Source: Gluconobacter albidus
GTDB lineage: Bacteria > Pseudomonadota > Alphaproteobacteria > Acetobacterales > Acetobacteraceae
NCBI RefSeq assembly: GCF_002723915.1
Contig: NZ_BEWL01000009.1
Location: forward strand, 1-64,000
Direction: 5' to 3'
DNA: 64,000 nt
Of this stretch, positions 9,349 to 18,140 are shown one piece after another. Below the pieces are notes generated by a model. It did not search any database. It was not told the DNA's origin and saw nothing but the letters and a program-made list of their open reading frames with translations. The translations under genes were made by a program, and so were the position numbers. Position 1 is the stretch's first letter. Each line of letters opens with the position of its first letter.

Positions 9349-9366
9349 GTTATGTTATAACGTATT
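9349..9366. promoter_or_regulatory. Second Zur-like operator
   Basis: GTTATGTTATAACGTATT has the same 13-bp core GTTATGTTATAAC as the 5971 site. It lies in the 374-bp A+T-rich gap between thrS and the S46 peptidase gene, 140 nt before the latter's ATG. The rest of the gap holds long A/T runs and no recognisable gene. Confidence 0.65.
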
Positions 9367-9506
9367 TGTTGCCACCGAAAATAAAATTTTTCGACGCGAA
9401 TCAACAAACTACAACTCGTTAAACAAGGAACGGGAATTATTACAATGTAAAACGTTAAGAAAATTTATATTAACGTATCTTTAAGGTCTTTTAGTTGGGT
9501 TTATTT

Positions 9507-11594
9507 ATGAGAAAAAAATCAATTTTGTTTGCGGTTATTCCTGCGTTTATTGGATCCGCTCAGGCTGAAGAAGGCATGTGGACGTTTGATCATTTGCCTG
9601 TGCGTCAGATGAAGCAGCAATATGGGTTTGAACCCTCTGTAGAATGGATTAATCATGTCATTCAGTCTTCGGCACGCTTGGCGGAAGGCTGCTCTGCCTC
9701 GTTCGTATCAGGTGATGGTTTGGTGATGACAAATCATCATTGTGCCAATACGTGTCTCACGGATCTGTCTGATAAAAATCACGATTATTTCCATGATGGT
9801 TTCTCGGCTCCAGAGGTCTCAAAAGAGCCTAAGTGTCCGGGAATGGAACTGGATCGTCTGGATCAGGTGAAAGATGTAACGGGTCGTGTCGCAGAAATGA
9901 CCGCAGGAAAACATGGCGCGGAATATGCCAAGGCTTTGCAGGTTGCCAATAGTGTCCTGACCAAGGAATGCGCGGTGGGTGATGCCTCACACTGGCGTTG
10001 CGATGTCGTGACACTCTATCATGGTGGACAGACGGCGCTTTATCGCTACCGCCGTTATCAGGATGTCCGTCTCGTGATGGCGCCCGATCAGGATATAGCA
10101 TTCTTTGGTGGTGATCCCGATAACTTTACATTCCCGCGTTATGATATTGATCTATCGATGCTGCGGGTGTTTGAAGACGGAAAGCCGGTTCATACGCCGT
10201 TTTTTAAATTCGATCCAAAGGGCCCCAAGGCTGGTGATCTGGTCTTCACATCCGGAAACCCAGGACGCACACAACGCTCCCTTCCGGCCAGCGTCTTGAC
10301 ATTTCAACGAGATGTCAGCCTGCCAACCATTATTGCCGCTTATTCGACCCTTGAAGGAGCGCTGTGGCAGTATTCCAGAGAAAGCAAGACCCACCTAATT
10401 GACGCACAAAATACGCTTTTCGGTGTTCAGAACGCACTGAAATCTCTGTCTGGTACAGCAAAGGCTTTGCGCGAACCTGAAGTGATAGAAAAGCGCGAGG
10501 CGGAAGATCAAGCCCTACAGGCGTGGATTGACGCAGATGCAGAACGTCGCAAGACTTATGGTGATCCGTACAAAAAAGTGGAAGCCGCTCTTGCTGTGCA
10601 GCGTCAGTATTATGTGCATGATTTTGCCATAACACGCACAGTTCATGGTCTGCTGGGAGACGCTGTTATGCTGGTGTCAGCGGCGCATGAACGAAAGAAG
10701 CCAGATACAGAGCGTCGGGCCGGTTACCATGATGCGGAATTAGCCGCACTTGAAACCGAGATCGCTGCGAAAGTGCCGGTGCATACTGAATTGGAAACTA
10801 CGACTTTGGCGTTAGGTATGACGACCATGCGCCAGATACTGGGGGAGGATGATGCAGCGGTCCATCTGATTCTGGGAACAAAAAGCCCGGATGAGCGCGC
10901 CGTAGAACTGATACAGGGCACGAAACTGGCGGATCCCGCAGAGCGTCTTGCGCTTTACAAAGGTGGCGTCAAGGCCATTGAAGCATCCAAAGATCCAATG
11001 ATCGTTCTGGCACGTCACTTACAGCCGGTTCTGGACACGATCCGCAATCGCAGCCGTGACCAGATTGAAGCACCGATGCACGAAGCCCAGGGTACGATTG
11101 CACGGGCCCAGTTCGCGCGTGCTCAGGCAAAAGGAAAGGCTGATACACTTTATCCGGATGCCACCTTCTCGCCGCGACTGTCTTACGGCACGGTTAAAGG
11201 CTTCCAGGATGGCGCAAAGGCCATTGCACCCTTCACGGATTTTGCAGGGATGTACAAACATGCAACGGGCAGTGATCCGTTCCGTCTGCCGCAAGTCTGG
11301 TTGGATGCGAAGCCACATCTAAACCTCTCTACGAAGCTTGATTATGTGTCGACCAATGACATTGTCGGCGGCAATTCAGGCTCCCCTGTTATTAACCGTC
11401 AAGGCGATGTCGTTGGCCTGATTTTTGACGGTAACCTCGATAGCCTGGCGGGCGATCTTTATTACGACATCGAGCGCAATCGTGCTGTTTCCACGGATAC
11501 AAGTGCCATCATGGCTGCGTTGAGGACAGTGTATCACGCTGATGCTCTTGCGGATGAACTTGAGTCGGGGAAGCTAAAGTCGCGTCCGGAATAA
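9507..11594 (+). CDS. Exported S46-family serine peptidase (DPP7/DPP11-like)
   Basis: 695 residues from ATG 9507; an upstream in-frame TTG is less likely because the signal peptide MRKKSILFAVIPAFIGSAQA begins at the ATG. The catalytic His lies in GDGLVMTNHHCA, Asp probably in the ENFTFPR-like DPDNFTFPRYD region, and Ser in GGNSGSPVINRQGDVVGLIFDGN. S46 enzymes are periplasmic dipeptidyl-peptidases. As a non-metal peptidase downstream of a Zur-like box it could replace zinc peptidases when zinc is low; that is inference. Base composition is more A+T-rich than the flanking zinc island. Confidence 0.88.
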   Translation: MRKKSILFAVIPAFIGSAQAEEGMWTFDHLPVRQMKQQYGFEPSVEWINHVIQSSARLAEGCSASFVSGDGLVMTNHHCANTCLTDLSDKNHDYFHDGFSAPEVSKEPKCPGMELDRLDQVKDVTGRVAEMTAGKHGAEYAKALQVANSVLTKECAVGDASHWRCDVVTLYHGGQTALYRYRRYQDVRLVMAPDQDIAFFGGDPDNFTFPRYDIDLSMLRVFEDGKPVHTPFFKFDPKGPKAGDLVFTSGNPGRTQRSLPASVLTFQRDVSLPTIIAAYSTLEGALWQYSRESKTHLIDAQNTLFGVQNALKSLSGTAKALREPEVIEKREAEDQALQAWIDADAERRKTYGDPYKKVEAALAVQRQYYVHDFAITRTVHGLLGDAVMLVSAAHERKKPDTERRAGYHDAELAALETEIAAKVPVHTELETTTLALGMTTMRQILGEDDAAVHLILGTKSPDERAVELIQGTKLADPAERLALYKGGVKAIEASKDPMIVLARHLQPVLDTIRNRSRDQIEAPMHEAQGTIARAQFARAQAKGKADTLYPDATFSPRLSYGTVKGFQDGAKAIAPFTDFAGMYKHATGSDPFRLPQVWLDAKPHLNLSTKLDYVSTNDIVGGNSGSPVINRQGDVVGLIFDGNLDSLAGDLYYDIERNRAVSTDTSAIMAALRTVYHADALADELESGKLKSRPE

Positions 11595-11612
11595 AAGTAG
11601 AAAGATAATAAC

Positions 11613-12116
11613 TTGAACAACTCTATACCCGTTCGGATTGCAATTCTCACCATTTCGGATAGTCGGAATTTAGAAACCGATATTTCCGGTATGATATTGG
11701 CCGACAGAGTCACAGAAGCAGGGCATGTTCTTGTGGATAGGTCCATTGAAATAGATGACATCGATAAGATTACTGATGCTCTCAATGTCATGATCGATAA
11801 TAAGGATGTTGATGTCATAATTACTACAGGAGGAACTGGATTAACCAAACGAGATGTCACTCCAGAAGCATTCAATCTCGTCATAGACAAATGCATTCCC
11901 GGTTTCGGAGAGTTGTTTCGAATGTTGTCTTATAAAAAGATAGGGACCTCTACAATACAATCGAGAGCAATGGCGGGAGTTTCCCGTGGGAAATTACTAT
12001 TTGCTCTTCCCGGATCACCAGGTGCAGTGAAAGATGGGTGGGATGATATTTTAAAAAACCAGCTAAATAGCGATCATAAGCCGTGTAATTTTGTCGATAT
12101 TATTTCAAGGATATGA
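11613..12116 (+). CDS. moaB: Molybdenum cofactor protein MoaB/MogA family
   Basis: 167 residues with IAILTISDSR at the N-terminus, VIITTGGTGLTKRDVTPEA (the family TTGGTG loop that binds molybdopterin) and the LFALPGSPGAV segment. The family adenylylates molybdopterin during cofactor synthesis. The start appears to be TTG at 11613; no nearby in-frame ATG gives the full domain. It follows the S46 gene by 18 nt and may be co-transcribed. It is strikingly A+T-rich for the window, consistent with separate acquisition. Confidence 0.82.
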   Translation: MNNSIPVRIAILTISDSRNLETDISGMILADRVTEAGHVLVDRSIEIDDIDKITDALNVMIDNKDVDVIITTGGTGLTKRDVTPEAFNLVIDKCIPGFGELFRMLSYKKIGTSTIQSRAMAGVSRGKLLFALPGSPGAVKDGWDDILKNQLNSDHKPCNFVDIISRI

Positions 12117-12132
12117 GAAAAATTATGTGGGA

Positions 12133-13522
12133 GGATCGAAAAGCCGTTAATTGATGTCCATGGTTTTGATTTGGTGCCTTGGGCGTGCTGATTAACGGTT
12201 TTCGTGGGCGCTTTTGATCTGTATTTTGAGCAGATGGAGGGTTCGAAAACCCCTCTGGTTTTGAGGCTGCCTTTGTGATTCCATCTCTCCTGCGTTGATT
12301 GGGGATGATGGCAGATGAAGCAGCCGGGTTTCTTTGATGTTGAAGAGCGGTTGGCCCGCTTAAGCGGGCTGGGTGATCAACTCGAAGCGTTTTCCCGGAC
12401 TGTGGATTTTGAAGTGTTCCGTCCTGATCTGGAGAAGGCTCTGGCCTATTCAGACGGGAGTAAAGGCGGACGACCGCCATTTGATCCGGTGCTAATGTTC
12501 AAAATTCTGGTGATCCAGACGCTCAACAATCTGTCTGATGAGCGGACAGAATATCTGATCAACGACCGCCTCTCCTTTATGCGTTTCCTTGGGCTGGCGC
12601 TTTCAGATCGGGTGCCTGATGCCAAAACGGTCTGGCTGTTTCGTGAACGCCTGACCCAGTCGGGAGCGATCGAGGGTCTGTTCAACCGCTTTGACGCGAC
12701 CCTGCGCAACGCCGGGTATTTACCGATGTCAGGCCAGATCCTGGATGCCACACTGGTGGCTGCTCCAAAGCAGCGGAACACCAATGCAGAAAAAGCCGAT
12801 CTCCGGGCAGGCCGTATTCCCGAAAACTGGCAGGACAAGCCGTCAAAGCTGTCGCACAAGGATTGTCATGCGCGCTGGACACTGAAGTTCACGAAGGCAA
12901 AACGGCAGGATGACGGAACAATCCCCGCAACGGATCTCGCTATCCCGTTCTTTGGCTATAAATCGCACATTTCTATCGATCGGAAATACCGGTTCATCCG
13001 AAAATGGAAGACAACGGATGCCGCTGCCAGTGATGGTGCGCGATTGAGAGAGGGGCTGCTGGATAAAACCAATACGGCCTCAAGCGTCTGGGCAGACACT
13101 GCTTATCGCTCCAAAGCCAACGAAGACTTCATGGAAAAGCAGGGCTTTGTCTCCAGGGTTCATCGCAAAAAGCCGCATCTCAAGCCCATGTCCCGCCATA
13201 TTCAGCGGTCCAATGCAGGGAAATCAGTGATCCGCTCGCGCGTCGAGCATGTCTTTGCTGACCAGAAATCGCAGACCGGGTTGTTCGTCCGAACCGTGGG
13301 TATTACCCGGGCCACCATGCGGATCGGCCTGGCCAATATCGTCTACAACATGCGCCGCCTCCTCTTCCTGGAGCGGATAAACGTCGCCGCGTAGCCATCC
13401 AGAGGGTAACACCCACCGATCCGCTCAAAACGCAGACCGGATGCCATCGCAAAAACCGTCAATCAAAGCGTCAAAACCCAGAAATTACCGGCCAAGCACA
13501 TCAATCAACGGTTCTTCGATCC
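12133..13522. mobile_element. IS5-family insertion sequence
   Basis: A transposase gene is framed by terminal inverted repeats of about 31 bp: 12133-12163 against the reverse complement of 13492-13522, 26 of 31 matching, both beginning GGATCGAA. I cannot see a convincing target-site duplication. The element separates moaB from the exported methyltransferase gene, whose start lies 23 nt beyond the right end. Confidence 0.8.
12315..13394 (+). CDS. IS5-family DDE transposase
   Basis: 359 residues. An N-terminal DUF772-type domain (GGRPPFDPVLMFKILVIQTLNNLSDE) is followed by a DDE domain: Asp in GQILDATLVAAPKQ, Asp in SSVWADTAYRSKAN, and Glu in the IRSRVEHVFADQKSQ signature typical of IS5 transposases. 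The reading frame is intact and the terminal repeats are present, so the element may still be mobile. Confidence 0.9.
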   Translation: MKQPGFFDVEERLARLSGLGDQLEAFSRTVDFEVFRPDLEKALAYSDGSKGGRPPFDPVLMFKILVIQTLNNLSDERTEYLINDRLSFMRFLGLALSDRVPDAKTVWLFRERLTQSGAIEGLFNRFDATLRNAGYLPMSGQILDATLVAAPKQRNTNAEKADLRAGRIPENWQDKPSKLSHKDCHARWTLKFTKAKRQDDGTIPATDLAIPFFGYKSHISIDRKYRFIRKWKTTDAAASDGARLREGLLDKTNTASSVWADTAYRSKANEDFMEKQGFVSRVHRKKPHLKPMSRHIQRSNAGKSVIRSRVEHVFADQKSQTGLFVRTVGITRATMRIGLANIVYNMRRLLFLERINVAA

Positions 13523-13545
13523 CTCCAGATGATTGGATCATAATT

Positions 13546-14298
13546 ATGCGCAAAGCAGTCTCAGCCGCCGTGATCACGCTTCTGGCGTCTTCTGTAGCTT
13601 ATGCCGCCCCCTTAGAAAATTATATCTCGTCTGCAATGACTGCTCCAATTCGCCAGAGCGACAGAGCGGATGATACCCGTCGACACGGAGCTGAAATTGC
13701 TGCGCTGGCTGAGATCAAGCCAAGCGAGCATGTTGCTGATTTTCTGCCGGGAGGTGGTTATTGGACCCGTATTTTCTCTGGTATTGTTGGCCCTGAAGGT
13801 AAGGTGCTGGATATATGGCCAGCCGGTATGGTCGCTCCAGGATCAAAGGGCGAAACCCGCATGAAATCGCTTGTCGAGGCATCAGGGGCAAACAACGTAG
13901 TGGCTGTCCCTGATGACCTTGCTCATCTCACCTTGCCAGCCCCTGTGGACGTATTCTTCACGTCTCAGAACCTTCATGATCTACCAACTCCATTTCTGGG
14001 CAACGTAGATATCACCGCATTCAGCAAACAGGTTTTTGATCTCCTGAAACCTGGTGGCCGCTTTGTTGTCATTGATCATGTGGCCGCCCCAGGAACAGGC
14101 CTCAGTGAGACGAACACTTTGCACCGGATTGATCCGGAAGTCGCCAAAAAAGCCATTCTGAATGCGGGCTTTACCTTGAAATCTGAAAGTAAATTACTTT
14201 CAAATCCTGATGATGATCATCATCTCAAAGTTTTTGATCCTGCCATTCGAGGAAAGACCGATCAGTTCATCTTCGTATTTATCAAGCCGGAACGTTAA
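13546..14298 (+). CDS. Exported class I SAM-dependent methyltransferase-like protein
   Basis: 250 residues from ATG 13546. A signal peptide MRKAVSAAVITLLASSVAYA precedes a Rossmann methyltransferase-like domain: motif I ADFLPGGGYWTRIFS, acidic strand LDIWPAG, and LLKPGGRFVVIDHVA. Export of such a domain is unusual but recurs in a poorly characterised proteobacterial group; the substrate is unknown. The IS5 element ends 23 nt upstream, so native promoter sequences are probably displaced. A longer frame starting inside the IS exists but would bury the signal peptide. Confidence 0.75.
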   Translation: MRKAVSAAVITLLASSVAYAAPLENYISSAMTAPIRQSDRADDTRRHGAEIAALAEIKPSEHVADFLPGGGYWTRIFSGIVGPEGKVLDIWPAGMVAPGSKGETRMKSLVEASGANNVVAVPDDLAHLTLPAPVDVFFTSQNLHDLPTPFLGNVDITAFSKQVFDLLKPGGRFVVIDHVAAPGTGLSETNTLHRIDPEVAKKAILNAGFTLKSESKLLSNPDDDHHLKVFDPAIRGKTDQFIFVFIKPER

Positions 14299-14374
14299 TT
14301 TATCCGAATGAGTCTATTTTTTGTGCCAAAGAAATAGACTCATTCAAGTGTGAACGTCGGATTTTCCTCCTAAA

Positions 14375-14412
14375 CTGCCTGTCTGCCCAATGATACAAAA
14401 GCAGACAGGCAG
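14375..14412. repeat. Module-boundary hairpin repeat, copy A
   Basis: A perfect 12-bp inverted repeat, CTGCCTGTCTGC and GCAGACAGGCAG, is separated by 14 nt and followed 5 nt later by CGCCT. Copy C (23465) shares arm length, spacer length and flank; copy B (16064) is diverged. No T run follows, so it is not a simple terminator. Confidence 0.7.
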
Positions 14413-14469
14413 CTATCGCCTCATGTCGGACATGCCACATTATGAAGTGAATTCCGCATAGCGGACATA

Positions 14470-14497
14470 AAGCAGACCGACAGCTTCCGGTCTGCTT
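14470..14497. terminator. Possible terminator hairpin in the 14299-14581 gap
   Basis: AAGCAGACCG and CGGTCTGCTT form a 10-bp stem with an 8-nt loop, followed by a pyrimidine-rich stretch (CCTCTTTGCTTC). It could end the methyltransferase transcript. Apart from this and copy A the gap holds nothing I recognise. Confidence 0.4.
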
Positions 14498-14581
14498 CCT
14501 CTTTGCTTCTCTAGGTCTGTCGGTTATCATGATCTTACGTTCTCTGTGAAAACCCACAGAGCGAATTAGGCAAGCAGCCAG

Positions 14582-15634
14582 GTGGCCGAGAAAGATATTG
14601 ACCTTGAACTGAAATTCGACGGGGTTCCTGTGCAGAGATTGCACGGGGCTCCGGCAGAGGCCGTGATCGCGTCGCTCAACGCGCTCCAACGCATGGTCTA
14701 TATCATCGGAATGAGTGCTGATGGGCGCGTCTTGAGCGAGCGGTTGAAGCCTACCGTCAAGGTAAAGCGCGAGTACGCCGTCGTGTGCCGCGCGCCTCGA
14801 AAGGGCAGCCATATTCAGCCTTTTACTGTTGCCTCACAGGCCGGTGAAATGAGCAGTTCCTCTTTCGCTGCTCGAGAGAAGCTGCTTGCAACTTTGCGCG
14901 CCTTCGATAGTGGCGAAGATACGCGGCTTAAATCTGTGATTCCAAATGCTCGGGAGCGTTGGTTCTTAGCCAAAGCGGCGACCGGCTTACTTCCTCCAGA
15001 AGATAGCGGGCTGGAAATAATGATCCGCGCCGGTACGCGCGGCCCCTTTGCATTCAAGGCTGATCGTGCGCGAAGTCTACTGAGGACGTATGACACTCCC
15101 CGACCACCTGCTATCGATGAGGAAACGGTGGTGGGAAAGCTACGGGCCATCGACTATCAACAAACAATTATGACGATCAAGCCGGGATCAAACCCTGCGC
15201 TTCGCATGGACTATCCACTCCAGCTGGAAAGCTGGCTCCAAACCAACGTCCGCAAGCGGCTCAAAATTAGCGGTCGTCCTAAGACCAATGCTCGTGGTGA
15301 CATAAGTTCATTCGATGAAATTTATAACATCGTGGAACTTGAGCCGCATCTTCAATCCATTGATCACTTTACATCGGGCGGCACAGTATTCTGGACAAAT
15401 CGTCCCATCAGCTTGCCTGTAACTGTCTACTGGGTCGATCGACTGTTCGGTTTCACGGATTCTCAGCTAGGCATTGATGTCGTCGTCGATAACCTGTCCG
15501 AGCTTCGCGTAGGCGTAATGTCAGAGCTTGACCTAGTTTGGCGGCAATACGCTCAGGCCGACGACGACGAACTCGATGACGAGGCAGTTGAAGTTAAGCG
15601 ACACCTACTTTCTCGTTTTAGGTCCATTGACTAA
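14582..15634 (+). CDS. Unrecognised 350-residue protein of a two-gene unit
   Basis: Begins with GTG (MAEKDIDLELKFDG). I do not recognise a family. No transmembrane segment, Walker motif or nuclease motif is evident; an acidic stretch (ADDDELDDEAVEVKRH) lies near the C-terminus. The stop overlaps the next start (TAATG), so the two genes are translationally coupled. It is the first gene of the defence island, beside Septu-like and McrBC genes, which suggests but does not prove a defence or toxin-antitoxin role. Confidence 0.65.
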   Translation: MAEKDIDLELKFDGVPVQRLHGAPAEAVIASLNALQRMVYIIGMSADGRVLSERLKPTVKVKREYAVVCRAPRKGSHIQPFTVASQAGEMSSSSFAAREKLLATLRAFDSGEDTRLKSVIPNARERWFLAKAATGLLPPEDSGLEIMIRAGTRGPFAFKADRARSLLRTYDTPRPPAIDEETVVGKLRAIDYQQTIMTIKPGSNPALRMDYPLQLESWLQTNVRKRLKISGRPKTNARGDISSFDEIYNIVELEPHLQSIDHFTSGGTVFWTNRPISLPVTVYWVDRLFGFTDSQLGIDVVVDNLSELRVGVMSELDLVWRQYAQADDDELDDEAVEVKRHLLSRFRSID

Positions 15635-15918
15635 TGACAAGAGATCGGAAGGACATTGACGCTTCTTTGCAACGTAAGGGCTTCAAGCGTGATAACGGCG
15701 ATCATCAATATTACATCTACCACAATCTCGCTGGTCGAAAGACGATCAAGAAGACCAAAATGAGTATGGGACAGTCGCACAAAACAATCGGTGATCCCCT
15801 GCTCGGACAAATGGCGCGACAGCTTGGCTTGAACAAGACGAGTTTTCTGAAGCTAGTTGACTGTACGCTCGACCAGGTTGGCTACGAGGCCTTGGCCTTT
15901 CCACAGAAGAAGAATTGA
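15634..15918 (+). CDS. Small HicA-like basic protein coupled to the preceding gene
   Basis: 94 residues. The pattern DIDASLQRKGFKRDNGDHQYYIYHN...TKMSMGQSHKTIGDPLLGQMARQLGLNKTSFLKLVDC resembles HicA/YcfA-type dsRNA-binding-fold proteins (kkGF...gdH..y and the trailing helix). HicA proteins are mRNA interferases using a conserved His; the His in GDHQYY is a candidate. No HicB-like partner is seen; the coupled partner is the larger upstream protein. Family call is tentative. Confidence 0.6.
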   Translation: MTRDRKDIDASLQRKGFKRDNGDHQYYIYHNLAGRKTIKKTKMSMGQSHKTIGDPLLGQMARQLGLNKTSFLKLVDCTLDQVGYEALAFPQKKN

Positions 15919-16063
15919 GCGCAAAGTTTAGATTCGCAACGAGGTCCGACTTCCGCGAACCAAGATGGGGCTCAACGAGCTTGCGTTACTGTCTCCCAAA
16001 CACAATGAGCCAGCACGGCAAGAAACTTAGTCTGTGCGCTTCACATCAGACCCGCCGCACTGC

Positions 16064-16108
16064 CCTGTCAGACGGCCTGCTTGCCTCATCAAGAACAGAA
16101 CTGACAGG
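16064..16108. repeat. Module-boundary hairpin repeat, copy B (diverged)
   Basis: CCTGTCAG (16064-16071) pairs with CTGACAGG (16101-16108) and is followed by CCGACATCGCCT, similar to the flank of copies A and C. It lies in the 473-bp gap 15919-16391, in which I see no convincing gene. Confidence 0.45.
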
Positions 16109-16391
16109 CCGACATCGCCTTCATGGCTGGTGTGAGTGCCTAGATTTGTGGGTGCCAGAAGCAGACGTGAGCATAACCGATCTTTTCAGCGATTCACGCC
16201 ATCGTAATCCGGCGAGACAGATTCTTATTTGCACGATCGAGAACCAGCCTTTCAGAGACGAACTTCAGGAGATAAGTTTTTTATAAAATTACTCATTTGA
16301 GCTTTTCTCGGCTAATAAGTCATTTAACAATGACCGCACATTTTTGACAAATACCCTACCGGTTAAAATTCCAGAATTATGAGATGAGCAT

Positions 16392-18140
16392 ATGAAAATC
16401 GTATATGCAGGCGCCCAACAAGATGTTCGAAAGAAATATTTAGCTTCGAAAGATGATTTCCTTCTCCTGCTTCACGACCGCTGGGACGACTACAATTACC
16501 AGACTCGCTTCCCAACCCTCTGTAGAGTCGGCGGCGAGTTAGTCGAACTCGGTGCGGTAAAAATTCTGTTTGCAGGAGAGAGGGCCTCGCATTCATTCCT
16601 GATCAAAAAACGTGAAAATGGCTGGAATGGCGAATTTCCGCTTAAGGATGCCGACTATATCTCGGTGACTGAAGCGACGACATTCTATGAGCAGTTGTTG
16701 GAAATTCTACCCGAGAAAGGGGCATTAAAAGTCGCTCAGAAACTGCGCGACGCCAGCTATCTGGCTCATATGGCACAAGACGACAAGGCACTGGCTCTAA
16801 TCGATACGGAAGGCTTTCGGAACTCATTGCAGCGAGAACGTTCGCTGCAGAACAGTTTTGCAGAAGGCTGGCGGGTTTTAAACGGGCAGGCTTTGGACGT
16901 CGCTAATCTCAGCTTTACCTTTCGCAGTCCTACAGACGACCTTTCCACACTGCGTATGAACTTCGCGAGCAGATCGCTGCTTCCACATGATGTGAATGTG
17001 ATCATTGGGCCGAACGGTGTGGGAAAGTCTTCTTTGCTACGTCAGATGGTTAAGGCGTGGATACAGCCGGGCGTAGGTCACGCCGCCTTGAAAGGAGCAT
17101 TCTTCGAACCTAGACCAAATCTCAGTCAGTTGGTCGCCATCGCCTACAGTCCGTTCGAGCGCTTGCCGGTCGATACCGATGACGAGGAAAGCCTCGATAG
17201 GCCTCTTAAGGACAAGGATATCTATCGCTTCTTTGGCTTCCGCGGACGACTGCCATCGCAGAAGACCGGGCGGCCGACGCGTATCAGAAATAGCCTGACT
17301 GTACCGAAGGTCAATGCGGCTCGGTCGCTTATCCAGTGCCTGACAGATGATTTACGATACAGCAACCTAAAGGCGTGGGCGAATAAGCTGCGGACCTTAC
17401 AGGAGGTGCTTGGTAGCGGAATCGATTTTGACGTGGCAGCCGTTCGACTTCTGCCCGATACGCCGTCCGAGGAACTTATCGCAGACGACACCTTAGATGC
17501 GATTGATCTGATCAAAATTGAGGATACGGATAGCAAGGGTAAAAAGGTTACGGTGTGCTATGTCCCGATCGCTCCTGAATCGAGTGGAATCAACGTGCCT
17601 AGCTTGCTTCGCCACGCCGATCTCGACCATGGCGTCAGTTTTTTTAAGGGCGATGCGCCGTTGCAGCTCAGTTCTGGGCAACGTTTGTTTTTCTACATTG
17701 TCGTCAACATTCTTGGCGTGATTCGTCGCAACAGTCTGGTGATCGTCGATGAACCGGAATTGTTCCTTCACCCAACGCTGGAACTGCAGTTCGTCTCGAT
17801 GCTCAAGCAGATCCTGCGTACATATGGCTCAAAGGCATTACTTGCCACGCATTCGGTGGTAACAGTACGTGAAGTGCCGAGTAGTTGTGTCCATGTGCTA
17901 GAGGCGACTGAAGAAGGACTTGCGATCAAATCGCCGCCCTTCGAAACGTTCGGCGGCGACGTCCAGCGGATCACCAGTTATGTTTTTGGCGACCGCTCAG
18001 TTTCCAAGCCACACGAGGCTTGGTTGCGCAAGCTGCTCGCCAAGTACGACACAGCCGATGAGGTCATTGAAGCGCTTGGAACAGAGCTCAACGAAGAGAT
18101 GATCATTCAGTTACATGCAATGGAAAATGGAAAATGGTGA
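16392..18140 (+). CDS. Septu-like AAA ATPase (PtuA-like)
   Basis: 582 residues. Walker A GPNGVGKSSLL lies near residue 206, an ABC-type SSGQR-like signature (LQLSSGQRLFFYIV) near 431, and Walker B LVIVDEPELFLHP near 448, followed by ATHS. This is the SMC/OLD-type ATPase architecture. The next gene, an HNH nuclease, overlaps it by 7 nt; an ATPase-HNH pair is the composition of Septu antiphage systems. An N-terminal extension of about 170 residues before the ATPase core is not recognised. Confidence 0.78.
   Translation: MKIVYAGAQQDVRKKYLASKDDFLLLLHDRWDDYNYQTRFPTLCRVGGELVELGAVKILFAGERASHSFLIKKRENGWNGEFPLKDADYISVTEATTFYEQLLEILPEKGALKVAQKLRDASYLAHMAQDDKALALIDTEGFRNSLQRERSLQNSFAEGWRVLNGQALDVANLSFTFRSPTDDLSTLRMNFASRSLLPHDVNVIIGPNGVGKSSLLRQMVKAWIQPGVGHAALKGAFFEPRPNLSQLVAIAYSPFERLPVDTDDEESLDRPLKDKDIYRFFGFRGRLPSQKTGRPTRIRNSLTVPKVNAARSLIQCLTDDLRYSNLKAWANKLRTLQEVLGSGIDFDVAAVRLLPDTPSEELIADDTLDAIDLIKIEDTDSKGKKVTVCYVPIAPESSGINVPSLLRHADLDHGVSFFKGDAPLQLSSGQRLFFYIVVNILGVIRRNSLVIVDEPELFLHPTLELQFVSMLKQILRTYGSKALLATHSVVTVREVPSSCVHVLEATEEGLAIKSPPFETFGGDVQRITSYVFGDRSVSKPHEAWLRKLLAKYDTADEVIEALGTELNEEMIIQLHAMENGKW

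Noticed and set aside
12128-13530. Target-site duplication for the IS5 element
   Set aside because: Flanks GTGGGA and CTCCAG do not give a matching direct repeat at any reasonable end definition.
15915-16286. 123-codon frame overlapping hairpin copy B
   Set aside because: Composition is not protein-like, no ribosome site, and it runs through the repeated hairpin.
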